40,924 nt of DNA from an uncultured Bacilli bacterium. GTDB taxonomy: Bacteria; Bacillota_I; Bacilli_A; RF39; UBA660. The position numbers and the translations under genes are program-made. The stretch is from contig CAJUMA010000014.1 of assembly GCA_910587065.1 (NCBI GenBank), positions 1 to 40,924 on the forward strand, read 5' to 3'. Shown here one piece after another: positions 16,334 through 24,192 of the stretch (position 1 is its first letter; the number at the start of each line of letters is the position of its first letter). Under the pieces are notes generated by a model. That model ran no database searches. It had not been told where the DNA came from and saw nothing but the letters and a program-made list of their open reading frames with translations.

Positions 16334-18919
16334 ATGAATTATTTTTTAGAGGATTTAAAGACTATTTATAAAGAACTAAAGGTAAGTGAAGAAGGTTTAT
16401 CGGAAGTTGAGGCAAGTAAACGTCTTAGTATCAATGGGACTAACACTTTAACAGAAAAAAAAGGAAAAAGTAAACTCAAAATATTTTTTTATCAATTTAA
16501 TGATATGATGATTATTATCTTGCTTATTGTTGCTGTTATTATGGGGATATATGGTTTTTTATATTCGAATGATTATACAGATACAATCGTTATTCTTGTG
16601 GTTGTTTTAATTAATGCAATTATGGGATTTGTTCAAGAAGCAAAAGCCGAAGTTACTTTGGAAGGTTTAAAGAAATATTCAGTTACTAAGGTTAAAGTAA
16701 AAAGAAAAGGGCAAATTAAAGTAATTGATTCAAAATATTTAGTTCCAGGAGATATTATATTATTAGAAGCAGGCGATAAGGTTCCAGTTGATGCACGAAT
16801 TATCAGTGAAAGCAATGTTTTGGTTGATGAAGCAGCTTTAACAGGAGAATCAACGCCTGTATCTAAAACAAATAAAACATTAAAAATTAAAAGTGCACAG
16901 ATTCAAGATCAAATAAATATGTTATTTTCGGGTTCAAGTATAACTAATGGACATGTTGAAGCTATTGTTGTTAGGACAGGAATGAATACAGAGTTAGGAA
17001 GAATTGCTATTTCCTTGAACACACCGTATGAGGTAGAAACACCACTTCAATTAAAAATAAAAGAAATATCCAAGAAAATTACAATTTTAATATTTATTAT
17101 TTTAATTGGCATATTTATTTATGGTGTTTTAAATGGTTATGAAATTCTTGAGATAATTATGTTATGTGTATCTTTAGCTGTAGCAGCAATACCAGAGGGA
17201 TTACCAGCCGTAATTACAATTACTTTGTCTACAGGAGCAGGAGTGCTTGCTAAAAAAAATACCATTGTACGGCAAATGACAGCAGTTGAGACATTAGGTT
17301 CAACAGATATAATATGTTCTGATAAAACAGGAACAATAACGCAAAATAAAATGACCGTTGTTAAAACAGAAGTAACAAGCCAAGAGATGTTTAGAAACTG
17401 TGCTATACTTGCAAATGATGCAACAATTTCTAAAGAGGGCTTTCTTGGCGATCCAACAGAAACATGTTTATATGAATACTTTAAAAAGGAAATAAATATA
17501 AGTGAATTTAAAAATAAATATACTCGTTTAGTTGATGCTCCTTTCGATTCAACAAGAAAAATGATGTCATCGGTTAATAAAATAGATGGAATTAATTATC
17601 TTTTAGTTAAAGGAAGTTTGGAAAATCTTTTAGATTGTTGTTCTTATATCATTAAAAACGGTAAAAAAGCTAAGTTAACAAAAAGTTATATAAGTGAAAT
17701 AAGAGCTTCAGAAAAAAAATTAGCAGAGGAAGCTTTAAGAGTAATTGGCTTTGCTTACAAAGAATTAAAAACCGTTCCCAAAAATAGTAAGGCTGTTTTA
17801 AAGGAAGAAGAAAATCTTATTTTTGTAGGACTAGTAGGAATTATTGATCCACCAAGAGAATCAGTTTCTGATTCTGTTAAAAAATGTTTAAGCGCAGGAA
17901 TAAGACCGATTATGATTACTGGAGATTCTTTAGATACCGCTTGTGCGATAGCTTCTTCAGTTGGAATAATAAAAGATAATAAAGAAGGAATATTAGGTTC
18001 ATCACTTGATAAATATACAGATGAAGAGTTAGTTGATGTAGTTGATAAATATAATGTTTATGCACGTGTAAGTCCAGAACATAAACTTCGTATTGTAAAT
18101 GCCTGGCAAAAACGTGGGAAAGTTGTTGCTATGACTGGAGATGGAGTAAACGATGCCCCAGCCATAAAGGATGCTCATGTTGGTGTTGGCATGGGGATAA
18201 CAGGAACAGAAGTTACTAAGTCAGTTGCTGATGTAATACTTTTAGATGATTCATTTTCAACAATCGTTGTCGCGGTTGAAGAAGGTAGACGAATATTTGC
18301 TAATATACGAAACAATGTCGTTTATTCATTATCGAGTAATTTTGCTGAGATATTTACTGTTTTAGTTGGAATGATTACGGGGAATACGATACTTATACCA
18401 ATACATATTTTATTTATTGATTTAGTGACTGATTCTATACCAAGTATATGCCTTTCTTTTGAAAAAGCAGAAAAAAACGTTATGAATAAAACACCACGAG
18501 GATTGGATAAACCAATATTTACTCCTTTTGTATATGGATCAATTATAACTTCTTCGGTAATTGAAACTATTTTTGTTCTTATTACTTATTTTGTTAGTTT
18601 AAAATATTTTTCTAGTGAGGTTGCAGGATCTCTTGCACTACTTTCACTGGTAATGCAAGAAATAATTTATGCAGTAGTATGTAGAAACTTAAAAGAATTA
18701 GTAGTGAAACAAGGAATATTCTCAAACAAGACTTTAAATTATGGTTTATTGGTCGTTATCCTTATTGAACTATTAGTTTTTGCAACTCCGATTGGAAATA
18801 TTATAAGTGTAGAGACATTACCTATAAACATTATTACAATAGTAGTTCTATTAAATTTAATCAGTCTTATAATTTATGAAATATCAAAGATAATATTAAA
18901 AAAATTAGTAAAAGATTAG
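16334..18919 (+). CDS. P-type Ca2+-transporting ATPase (SERCA/LMCA1-like)
   Basis: 861 aa, a full-length type II P-type ATPase that pumps a cation out of the cytoplasm using ATP. Motifs: LTGES in the actuator domain, PEGLP at 287-291 in transmembrane helix 4 (the calcium-binding helix of SERCA-type pumps), DKTGT with phosphorylated D330, the nucleotide domain signature KGSLE, MITGD, and TGDGVNDAPA in the P domain. The N-terminal cation-ATPase domain and six C-terminal membrane helices are present. Helix 4 and the absence of heavy-metal domains favour Ca2+ over heavy metals. It is monocistronic, followed by a terminator. Confidence 0.9.
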   Translation: MNYFLEDLKTIYKELKVSEEGLSEVEASKRLSINGTNTLTEKKGKSKLKIFFYQFNDMMIIILLIVAVIMGIYGFLYSNDYTDTIVILVVVLINAIMGFVQEAKAEVTLEGLKKYSVTKVKVKRKGQIKVIDSKYLVPGDIILLEAGDKVPVDARIISESNVLVDEAALTGESTPVSKTNKTLKIKSAQIQDQINMLFSGSSITNGHVEAIVVRTGMNTELGRIAISLNTPYEVETPLQLKIKEISKKITILIFIILIGIFIYGVLNGYEILEIIMLCVSLAVAAIPEGLPAVITITLSTGAGVLAKKNTIVRQMTAVETLGSTDIICSDKTGTITQNKMTVVKTEVTSQEMFRNCAILANDATISKEGFLGDPTETCLYEYFKKEINISEFKNKYTRLVDAPFDSTRKMMSSVNKIDGINYLLVKGSLENLLDCCSYIIKNGKKAKLTKSYISEIRASEKKLAEEALRVIGFAYKELKTVPKNSKAVLKEEENLIFVGLVGIIDPPRESVSDSVKKCLSAGIRPIMITGDSLDTACAIASSVGIIKDNKEGILGSSLDKYTDEELVDVVDKYNVYARVSPEHKLRIVNAWQKRGKVVAMTGDGVNDAPAIKDAHVGVGMGITGTEVTKSVADVILLDDSFSTIVVAVEEGRRIFANIRNNVVYSLSSNFAEIFTVLVGMITGNTILIPIHILFIDLVTDSIPSICLSFEKAEKNVMNKTPRGLDKPIFTPFVYGSIITSSVIETIFVLITYFVSLKYFSSEVAGSLALLSLVMQEIIYAVVCRNLKELVVKQGIFSNKTLNYGLLVVILIELLVFATPIGNIISVETLPINIITIVVLLNLISLIIYEISKIILKKLVKD

Positions 18920-18924
18920 ACAAC

Positions 18925-18957
18925 GTCATCGCTTCAAGTGGTGACTTTTATTTTTTT
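18925..18957 (+). terminator. terminator after the Ca2+ ATPase
   Basis: Stem gtcatcgc (18925-18932) with gtggtgac (18938-18945), 8 bp with two G-T pairs, 5-nt loop, then ttttattttttt. Confidence 0.75.
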
Positions 18958-19225
18958 AATAAAATCTAAATTATTCGATTAAAAAGATTATTAAAATACT
19001 TTTTGATTTAATAGTCGAAAGACGTTACAGGAATAACTTTTATACATCTTTATTTATATGGTTATACTGATGCCGCAATAACTTCAGCTCTTTATGAAAA
19101 ATATCTAGGTTGGTGGTTCAAACGGGAAACACTTTATTCGTGTTGCTTAATTAAAATCGGACTTATATAAAGATTTTGAAGGTTAGAATGTTAGATATCA
19201 AAACAACAAAATCAAAATTAGTACT
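18958..19225. other. non-coding gap with a possible gene remnant
   Basis: No gene is seen. A stretch at about 19047-19130 reads as YGYTDAAITSALYEKYLG in one frame, which looks like protein rather than random AT-rich DNA, but it has no start or ribosome site. It may be a remnant. The infC promoter begins at 19226. Confidence 0.3.
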
Positions 19226-19253
19226 TGACAGTTCTTAAATATATGGTATAATC
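19226..19253 (+). promoter_or_regulatory. promoter of the infC-rpmI-rplT operon
   Basis: Consensus TTGACA (19226-19231), 16 bp, TATAAT (19248-19253). Transcription would start near 19260, giving a leader of about 170 nt before infC. Confidence 0.85.
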
Positions 19254-19276
19254 ATATTGTTTTAAAAAGGAAAGAG

Positions 19277-19404
19277 ATGTATCCACATCCACCTGAGTGG
19301 CAAGAAGTGCAACTAGGTAAAAAGCCAAGGGATAATAAATATATTTTTGTTTTATTTATGTTTATTAATTGGATTTTAAGTGGATACATTTGTATTCACT
19401 TTTT
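19277..19404 (+). promoter_or_regulatory. attenuator leader, probably a ribosomal-protein (L20-type) leader
   Basis: Two mutually exclusive pairings are visible. Atgtatccac (19277-19286) pairs perfectly with gtggatacat (19380-19389) as a long-range antiterminator. The same right arm, gtggatac (19380-19387), pairs with gtattcac (19392-19399) and is followed by five T as a terminator. In other Firmicutes the infC-rpmI-rplT operon is controlled by L20 binding a leader that favours termination; the same logic is inferred here. Confidence 0.7.
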
Positions 19405-19428
19405 ATTATATTACACTGGAGGTGCGTT

Positions 19429-19971
19429 ATCATAGGAAACGTAAACAAAAAAAACGATGATTTAGTAATTAATAATCAAATTAAAGTGCCTGAACTTATG
19501 GTTATTGGCCCAAATGGTGAACAGATGGGAACAAAGAAGATCCAAGATGCTTTGACAATTGCCAACTTTGCGGGTCTTGATTTAGTACTTATGAACCCAG
19601 GAAGTGATCGTCCTGTTGCCAAAATAATGGATTACAATAAGTTTAAGTACGAAAAAAGTAAAAAACAAAAAGAAGCATTAAAAAAACAAAGAGAGAATAT
19701 GAAAGAAACGAAAGAGTATCAATTATCTTATAAAATTGATATTCATGATTTTGAAACTCGTAGAAGAAATGCTCAAAATTATCTTGAAAAAGGACATAAG
19801 ATTAAAGTTACAATTCGTTTTAGAGGGCGTGAACTTGCTCATACTGATTTAGGTAAAGAGACAATGTTAAGATTTGCCGAAAGTTTAAAGGATTATGCAG
19901 AAATCGAAAGTAATCCTAAGCTAGAGGGAAAGACTATGATGATGATGCTAAACCCCAAAAAAGAGATATAG
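19429..19971 (+). CDS. infC: translation initiation factor IF-3
   Basis: About 180 aa. IF-3 N-domain (NNQIKVPELMVIGPNGEQMG, then IQDALTIANFAGLDLVLMNP), a lysine-rich linker, and C-domain (KIDIHDFETRRRNAQNYLEK, then KVTIRFRGRELAHTDLG). There is no ATG, GTG or TTG at the right place: GGAGGTG at 19418-19424 is followed in frame by ATC (19429) and ATA (19432), so the gene must start at one of these rare codons. This fits the known self-control of infC in other bacteria, where IF-3 rejects its own non-canonical start. An in-frame ATG at 19369 lies before the leader terminator with no ribosome site and is rejected. First gene of infC-rpmI-rplT. Confidence 0.9.
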   Translation: MIGNVNKKNDDLVINNQIKVPELMVIGPNGEQMGTKKIQDALTIANFAGLDLVLMNPGSDRPVAKIMDYNKFKYEKSKKQKEALKKQRENMKETKEYQLSYKIDIHDFETRRRNAQNYLEKGHKIKVTIRFRGRELAHTDLGKETMLRFAESLKDYAEIESNPKLEGKTMMMMLNPKKEI

Positions 19972-19984
19972 GAGGAAATAATAT

Positions 19985-20173
19985 ATGCCAAAACAAAAGA
20001 CACATCAAGCTACAGCAAAAGTAATCAAAAAACATAAAAGTGGCTTACTAACTTACAAAAAAAGTGGTGGAAATCACCAAACTGCCAAAGATTCTTCTAA
20101 ACAAATTAGACAAAGAAGAAACAAAGGACAATTAGCGAAAGGAATAGCAGACAGACTTAAGAAAGTCATCTAA
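19985..20173 (+). CDS. rpmI: 50S ribosomal protein bL35
   Basis: 62 aa, strongly basic, MPKQKTHQATAKVIKKHKSG with a KRIRQRRNK-like C-terminal block (KQIRQRRNKGQLAKG). Length and composition are typical for L35. It lies 13 nt after infC, with AGGAGG upstream, and 12 nt before rplT. Confidence 0.92.
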   Translation: MPKQKTHQATAKVIKKHKSGLLTYKKSGGNHQTAKDSSKQIRQRRNKGQLAKGIADRLKKVI

Positions 20174-20185
20174 TGGTGAGGGATA

Positions 20186-20722
20186 ATGACAAGAGTTAAA
20201 GGTGGAGCTGTTGCAAAAAACAGACGTAGAAAAGTATTAAAGAATGCCAAAGGTTATTTTGGCTCAAAACATAGATTATATAAGACAGCACAAGAACAAT
20301 TATTTCACAGTGGAGCTTATGCTTATCGTGATAGAAAACAAAATAAAAGAAACTTCAGAAAACTATGGATTACAAGAATTAATGCCGCTTGTCGTATGAA
20401 TGATATTTCATACTCTAAGTTTATAAATGGACTTTCAAAAGCTGGTGTTGAAATCAACAGAAAAATGTTATCAGAAGTAGCTATTGATAATCCTAAATTA
20501 TTCACATCATTTGTAACAATTGCTAAAGACGCACTTTCTGGAAAAAATGTAGCTGCTTCATCAGCCAAAGCAAATAAAGAAGTTGCTGCTGCTCCAAAGG
20601 AAGAAACTGCTGATATTACAAAATTAACTGTTGCTGAATTAAAAGAAATGGCAACTGCAGCTGGAATCGAAGTTACATCTTCAATGAAGAAAGCTGATCT
20701 TATAGAAGCATTAAGCAAGTAG
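20186..20722 (+). CDS. rplT: 50S ribosomal protein bL20 with an extra C-terminal SAP/Rho-N-like domain
   Basis: 178 aa. Residues 1-118 are a normal L20 (MTRVKGGAVAKNRRRKVLKN, then SYSKFINGLSKAGVEINRKM), which binds 23S rRNA early in assembly and often represses its own operon. Normal L20 is about 118 aa; here an Ala/Lys-rich linker (120-140) leads to a 33-residue helical module, TKLTVAELKEMATAAGIEV followed by KKADLIEAL, that resembles SAP or Rho N-terminal nucleic-acid-binding motifs. The extension is in frame and the gene ends at a strong terminator, so it is not a read-through artefact. Role of the extension unknown. Confidence 0.9.
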   Translation: MTRVKGGAVAKNRRRKVLKNAKGYFGSKHRLYKTAQEQLFHSGAYAYRDRKQNKRNFRKLWITRINAACRMNDISYSKFINGLSKAGVEINRKMLSEVAIDNPKLFTSFVTIAKDALSGKNVAASSAKANKEVAAAPKEETADITKLTVAELKEMATAAGIEVTSSMKKADLIEALSK

Positions 20723-20738
20723 AAATACTTGCTTTTTT
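20714..20738 (+). terminator. terminator of the infC operon
   Basis: Perfect 8-bp stem agcaagta (20714-20721) with tacttgct (20726-20733), GAAA tetraloop, then T6. The left arm encodes the last codons of rplT. Confidence 0.92.
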
Positions 20739-20825
20739 CATGAGTAAATGGAAATTTTCTATGTGATAATGTTTTCAAAAATTATTAACTTCATTAATTT
20801 ATTAATTAATACTATACATGATATA

Positions 20826-21002
20826 ATGCTTGGAGAAATTATATATTTACTAGATAAATTAAAATTAGAATTAATAGAACAAAAATGTAGTAAATTTAAA
20901 GGAAATATTTATCACTACTCACAAGTTAATTTTGCTTACAACTCAAATAAAATTGAAGGTGGCAAAACTGTTGGAAAAGGAATTGTAAAAAAAATATATT
21001 AA
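20826..21002 (+). pseudogene. Fic-family protein, N-terminal remnant
   Basis: The frame reads KFKGNIYHYSQVNFAYNSNK followed by IEG, which matches the conserved start of Fic-family AMP-transferases (the FAYNSNxIEG block). It ends 15 codons later, with no Fic motif HPFxxGNGR downstream. No ribosome site is visible. It is a decayed head of a Fic gene; only the inhibitory/N-terminal segment remains. Confidence 0.6.
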
Positions 21003-21006
21003 TATT

Positions 21007-21034
21007 AAACTGCAAAATGAATTGCAGTTTTTAT
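21007..21034 (+). terminator. terminator-like hairpin
   Basis: Perfect 9-bp stem aaactgcaa (21007-21015) with ttgcagttt (21022-21030), then tttat. Just past the Fic remnant. Confidence 0.6.
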
Positions 21035-21040
21035 ATTGCT

Positions 21041-21103
21041 AAGAAAATCAGGGTATTAGCCAATTTTAACGAACTAGAGTTGGCATTGGACAAAATATTA
21101 TGA
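21041..21103 (+). pseudogene. 3' end of an unidentified gene
   Basis: The frame reads KKIRVLANFNELELALDKIL and stops at TGA 21101. It looks like a protein C-terminus, has no start, and is followed directly by a terminator. I cannot name the family. Confidence 0.3.
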
Positions 21104-21126
21104 CAAGTAATCACTTGTTTTCTTTT
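21103..21126 (+). terminator. terminator
   Basis: Perfect 6-bp stem acaagt (21103-21108) with acttgt (21113-21118), 4-nt loop, then T-rich ttctttttt. It follows the gene remnant and precedes the helical repeat operon. Confidence 0.7.
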
Positions 21127-21209
21127 TGCAATAAATTAACAAATGATGTTTAATTTGAACAAAAATCTCTTTTGTGATACAATAGCACTCAAATTGAGGG
21201 GTGGATAAA

Positions 21210-21665
21210 ATGGTATTTTGTATTGATAATGAGAAACACAAAAGATTATCGGAGATACTTTCTAATATGTTGAGTATTATAAAAAATGACGCAAGAGTTG
21301 AAGCTCTAATTATGAATAGTTATTTAATACATGTAAATCCATTTGATTTATTTTATGAACCATCATTATTTGATGGCATAAATATTAAGTTAACAATTGT
21401 TGCAAATGATGATTTAAGTGATATAGAAGATGTATTAGATGCTTTGAGAGTTTCTTGTCTAAAAGAATTAAATTATAATATAATGATTTCAACTATTAGA
21501 AGTGGAATTATCAAATCGAGTGGTCCAAATATAAAAATCTTACTTAACGACGGTGAAATATTGTATGATGCAAATGGCGAAACAACTTTAGCTAAGAATC
21601 TTATTTATATGGATGAATCATCTAATAAAATAGATTATGAGCCTTCACTTCATATAAGAGGGTAA
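21210..21665 (+). CDS. hypothetical protein heading the mTERF-like operon
   Basis: 151 aa from ATG 21210, which has GAGGGGT 7 nt upstream; the GTG at 21201 lies inside that site. The protein is a mixed alpha/beta domain (IKLTIVANDD, MISTIRSG, IKILLNDGEILYD). The DGEILYD end recalls nucleotidyltransferase-fold proteins, but the GS...DxD active site is not seen, so this is only a hint. Its stop is 2 nt before the next gene. Function unknown; tight spacing implies it works with the two repeat proteins. Confidence 0.65.
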   Translation: MVFCIDNEKHKRLSEILSNMLSIIKNDARVEALIMNSYLIHVNPFDLFYEPSLFDGINIKLTIVANDDLSDIEDVLDALRVSCLKELNYNIMISTIRSGIIKSSGPNIKILLNDGEILYDANGETTLAKNLIYMDESSNKIDYEPSLHIRG

Positions 21666-21667
21666 TC

Positions 21668-22876
21668 ATGTATATACCAAATGAGCAGTTAAATCCACTA
21701 GTTGAAACTCTTTATAATTTGGGATTCACTAATGCTCAAATAAGAAAAATGATAGTCAGATTAAAAAAAATAAGAGATAGACTTAATAAAGTAGAAGAGA
21801 GTTATAATTATTATCATGACCAAATGGTTAAAAAAGGATATAGTGAGTATCAAATAAAAGAATTAGCTTGCAGGTATCCTCGAGCCATGTTTCATAGGTT
21901 TTGTCATGGAAAATTAAAAAGTGAATTTGAAGAATATGTAAATTCTTTACCAAGAGATGGCGTAAGTGTACAAGAAAACAATGAATTTGATTTTGATGGC
22001 ATAAGAGAGATTCTAACTGATTTAGGACTAAAGGAGAAAAGAATAGACTACATTTTTTCTATAAATTCAGAAATTATATTTATGAGTAAAGAAGCGTTAG
22101 AAGAGAATATTAAATTTTATCATAGGTGTGGTTTAACTGATGCTGATATCACAAATATAGAAACAATGCATGTGATGTTTCTTGAAAGAGGAGAAGATTA
22201 TTATAAAGATGTTTTAAAGGAACTATTAAGTGTTGGTCTAATTCTTGAAGATTTTGGTAAATTACAAAAATGTACAATACGTGAACGTAGATTAGTTGAT
22301 GTAAAAGAATTAGATAGAATAATAAAATGGGCGGCGAAGAATAAATTAGATTTATTCAAATTTTTTAAAGGGATTACTAAATCTTTCACAATAGCGCATC
22401 TTCCTGAAGAGGACTTTGATAAAGGTTTTCAAAATTTATTAGATTTAGGATTTGCTAAAGAAGAAGCAGCAACTATAATAAGTAATTCACCTTCAATTTT
22501 AACTATGTCTTCAAAAAATTTATTTGATAAATTTATGATCCCAATAAAATATGGCTGTTCTGTTGAAGAAACAAAGAAAATAATTATTGAAAGTAAAATA
22601 TATTTAACTTTAGGAAAAGAAAACTTAGACGGTAAATTTAAAATATATGAAAAATATAATCTTTTGGAGTATATTGTTAGAAAACCTAAAAATATTATTC
22701 AAAGCGCAGATTTGACAAGTGATCGTGCCGAATATTTATTAAGATATTATTCAAGCCTTAAAGAAGAAATCTACTTTAACATGGTCTTTACTTCAAAAGC
22801 TGTTTTTGAAAAAAGATTTAATAAAAGTACAAATATTAAATATATTTTATCACTTCCAAAAAAGGAGAATGGTTAA
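21668..22876 (+). CDS. mTERF-like helical repeat protein, first copy
   Basis: 402 aa, all alpha-helical, built of repeats of the form LGF/LGL-(K/T)xxxI...P-x(3)-hydrophobic. Clear units begin near residues 15, 55, 115, 152, 255 and 293; the best is LLDLGFAKEEAATIISNSPS at 257-276 with ILTM after it. The pattern matches the mTERF motif known from mitochondrial and chloroplast nucleic-acid-binding proteins (proline starting the second helix). I infer a right-handed superhelix that may bind nucleic acid or protein. No signal peptide. The next gene begins 2 nt after the stop and is a paralog. Confidence 0.55.
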   Translation: MYIPNEQLNPLVETLYNLGFTNAQIRKMIVRLKKIRDRLNKVEESYNYYHDQMVKKGYSEYQIKELACRYPRAMFHRFCHGKLKSEFEEYVNSLPRDGVSVQENNEFDFDGIREILTDLGLKEKRIDYIFSINSEIIFMSKEALEENIKFYHRCGLTDADITNIETMHVMFLERGEDYYKDVLKELLSVGLILEDFGKLQKCTIRERRLVDVKELDRIIKWAAKNKLDLFKFFKGITKSFTIAHLPEEDFDKGFQNLLDLGFAKEEAATIISNSPSILTMSSKNLFDKFMIPIKYGCSVEETKKIIIESKIYLTLGKENLDGKFKIYEKYNLLEYIVRKPKNIIQSADLTSDRAEYLLRYYSSLKEEIYFNMVFTSKAVFEKRFNKSTNIKYILSLPKKENG

Positions 22877-22878
22877 TA

Positions 22879-24069
22879 ATGGGAAAATTTAATAACGATA
22901 TACTGGAATCTTTCTTCTCTTATTTTAATTTTAATGATAAGCAAATTAGAATGTTAATATTTTCTTTTAATAGATATAAAGATAATTTTAAAACAGTAGA
23001 AGAATTTAGAGAATATTATATTAACTATGAGAATAAAATGTTGTCTTTAGGTTACAGTGAAGACATGCTTAGAAACCTTGCAACTTATCATCCTAAATCC
23101 ATGTTTCAAACATTTTCGGATGGGAATCTAGAAGAGTATTATCAAAAATATTTAGAACAACAAAGATTAGAACAGAAAGAATTACCTTTGGAAAAAAGAG
23201 TAGAAGAAAACAGAAAAACACTTAAAAAGTTAGGGCTTGAAGATGAAAAAATTGCATATATTTTAAGAACTGATTTACCTATTGGAGAAATGCAACCGAG
23301 TGCATTAAGTGACAATATATCATTTTATCTAGAGTGTGGTATAGAAACAGAAGAATTAAAGAAAATTATTAATAATAATTCATCTATCTTATTATATGGT
23401 AGTAGGGAATATAATATCCTCTTTGACTATTTTCCTTTTTTTAAGAGAAGTGATTTTAAAGATATGGTCATAAATTACAGTAAAAATAATACTCTAGTTC
23501 AACCTGATGTTTTATATAAAACATTAAAGTTCGCGGTTGAAAAAAGACTCTCTTTACAAAAAGTAATAAAATGCTTAAAGACCAATATGATAAAAAATGT
23601 TTCTAAAGAAGACTTAAACAATGCCTATAGTAATTTGCTAGAGTTAGGTTTTAGCAAGACTCAGGCAAATACCTGCATAAGTGATAATTTTTTAATATTA
23701 TATAAACAACCAGAAAAAATTGAATATATTATTTTTTTTGCAGCACGATATGGCGTTAGTAAAGAAAGTATAATTGCAATCATTACTGGCTTTGCTGCTT
23801 TTACAGATTTTAAAGACGATAAAATAATTAGAAAAATAGCTGTTATGACTAGATATAACTTAACAAGTTATGTTGTAGGGCATCCTAAAAGTTTAATTCA
23901 AGGAGTAGACTTAATTGATGCGAGAGCAACATACTTAAGAACATTTTATCCGCAAATTAACGGAACTGAATTTGCAAAAGAAGTATTTATGCAAGAAAGT
24001 GCTTTCATGAAAAAATATAATCGAGAAAATAGTTACTTAAAAGAATTAAATGAGTTATTAAAAAAATAA
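22879..24069 (+). CDS. mTERF-like helical repeat protein, second copy
   Basis: 396 aa, paralog of the preceding gene with the same domain order. Shared blocks include GYSEDMLRNLATYHPKSMFQ (first copy GYSEYQIKELACRYPRAMFH), LLELGFSKTQANTCISDNFL, and HPKSLIQGVDLIDARATYL against KPKNIIQSADLTSDRAEYL. Divergence is high, so the duplication is old. Start ATG 22879 lies 2 nt after the upstream stop with GGAGAATGG in the preceding codons. A terminator follows at once, closing a three-gene operon. Confidence 0.55.
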   Translation: MGKFNNDILESFFSYFNFNDKQIRMLIFSFNRYKDNFKTVEEFREYYINYENKMLSLGYSEDMLRNLATYHPKSMFQTFSDGNLEEYYQKYLEQQRLEQKELPLEKRVEENRKTLKKLGLEDEKIAYILRTDLPIGEMQPSALSDNISFYLECGIETEELKKIINNNSSILLYGSREYNILFDYFPFFKRSDFKDMVINYSKNNTLVQPDVLYKTLKFAVEKRLSLQKVIKCLKTNMIKNVSKEDLNNAYSNLLELGFSKTQANTCISDNFLILYKQPEKIEYIIFFAARYGVSKESIIAIITGFAAFTDFKDDKIIRKIAVMTRYNLTSYVVGHPKSLIQGVDLIDARATYLRTFYPQINGTEFAKEVFMQESAFMKKYNRENSYLKELNELLKK

Positions 24070-24099
24070 AATATTGCAAATCTTTTGTAATATTTTTTT
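24070..24099 (+). terminator. terminator of the mTERF-like operon
   Basis: Stem aatattgcaaa (24070-24080) with tttgtaatatt (24084-24094), 11 bp with one G-T, 3-nt loop, then T5. Confidence 0.85.
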
Positions 24100-24106
24100 A
24101 TTTATC

Positions 24107-24178
24107 TTGACAAGTGTATATAAGACACATTATACTTATTTTGGTAAGCGTGATAAAGACGCATACTAAAATATTTTT
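24107..24178 (+). promoter_or_regulatory. promoter and start-site palindrome of the nucleotide operon
   Basis: TTGACA (24107-24112), 18 bp, TATACT (24131-24136). A 10-bp dyad tattttggta (24137-24146) with tactaaaata (24164-24173), plus an inner gcgt/acgc, begins right after the -10 box and is followed by T5. Because transcription would start inside the left arm, an operator for a regulator is more likely than an RNA attenuator. GGAGG follows before the GTG start at 24193. Confidence 0.6.
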
Positions 24179-24192
24179 ATGGAGGTTAGAAA

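Noticed and set aside
19369..19428. ATG 19369 as the start of infC
   Set aside because: It lies upstream of the leader terminator, has no ribosome site, and the extra residues do not match IF-3; GGAGGTG points to 19429-19434.
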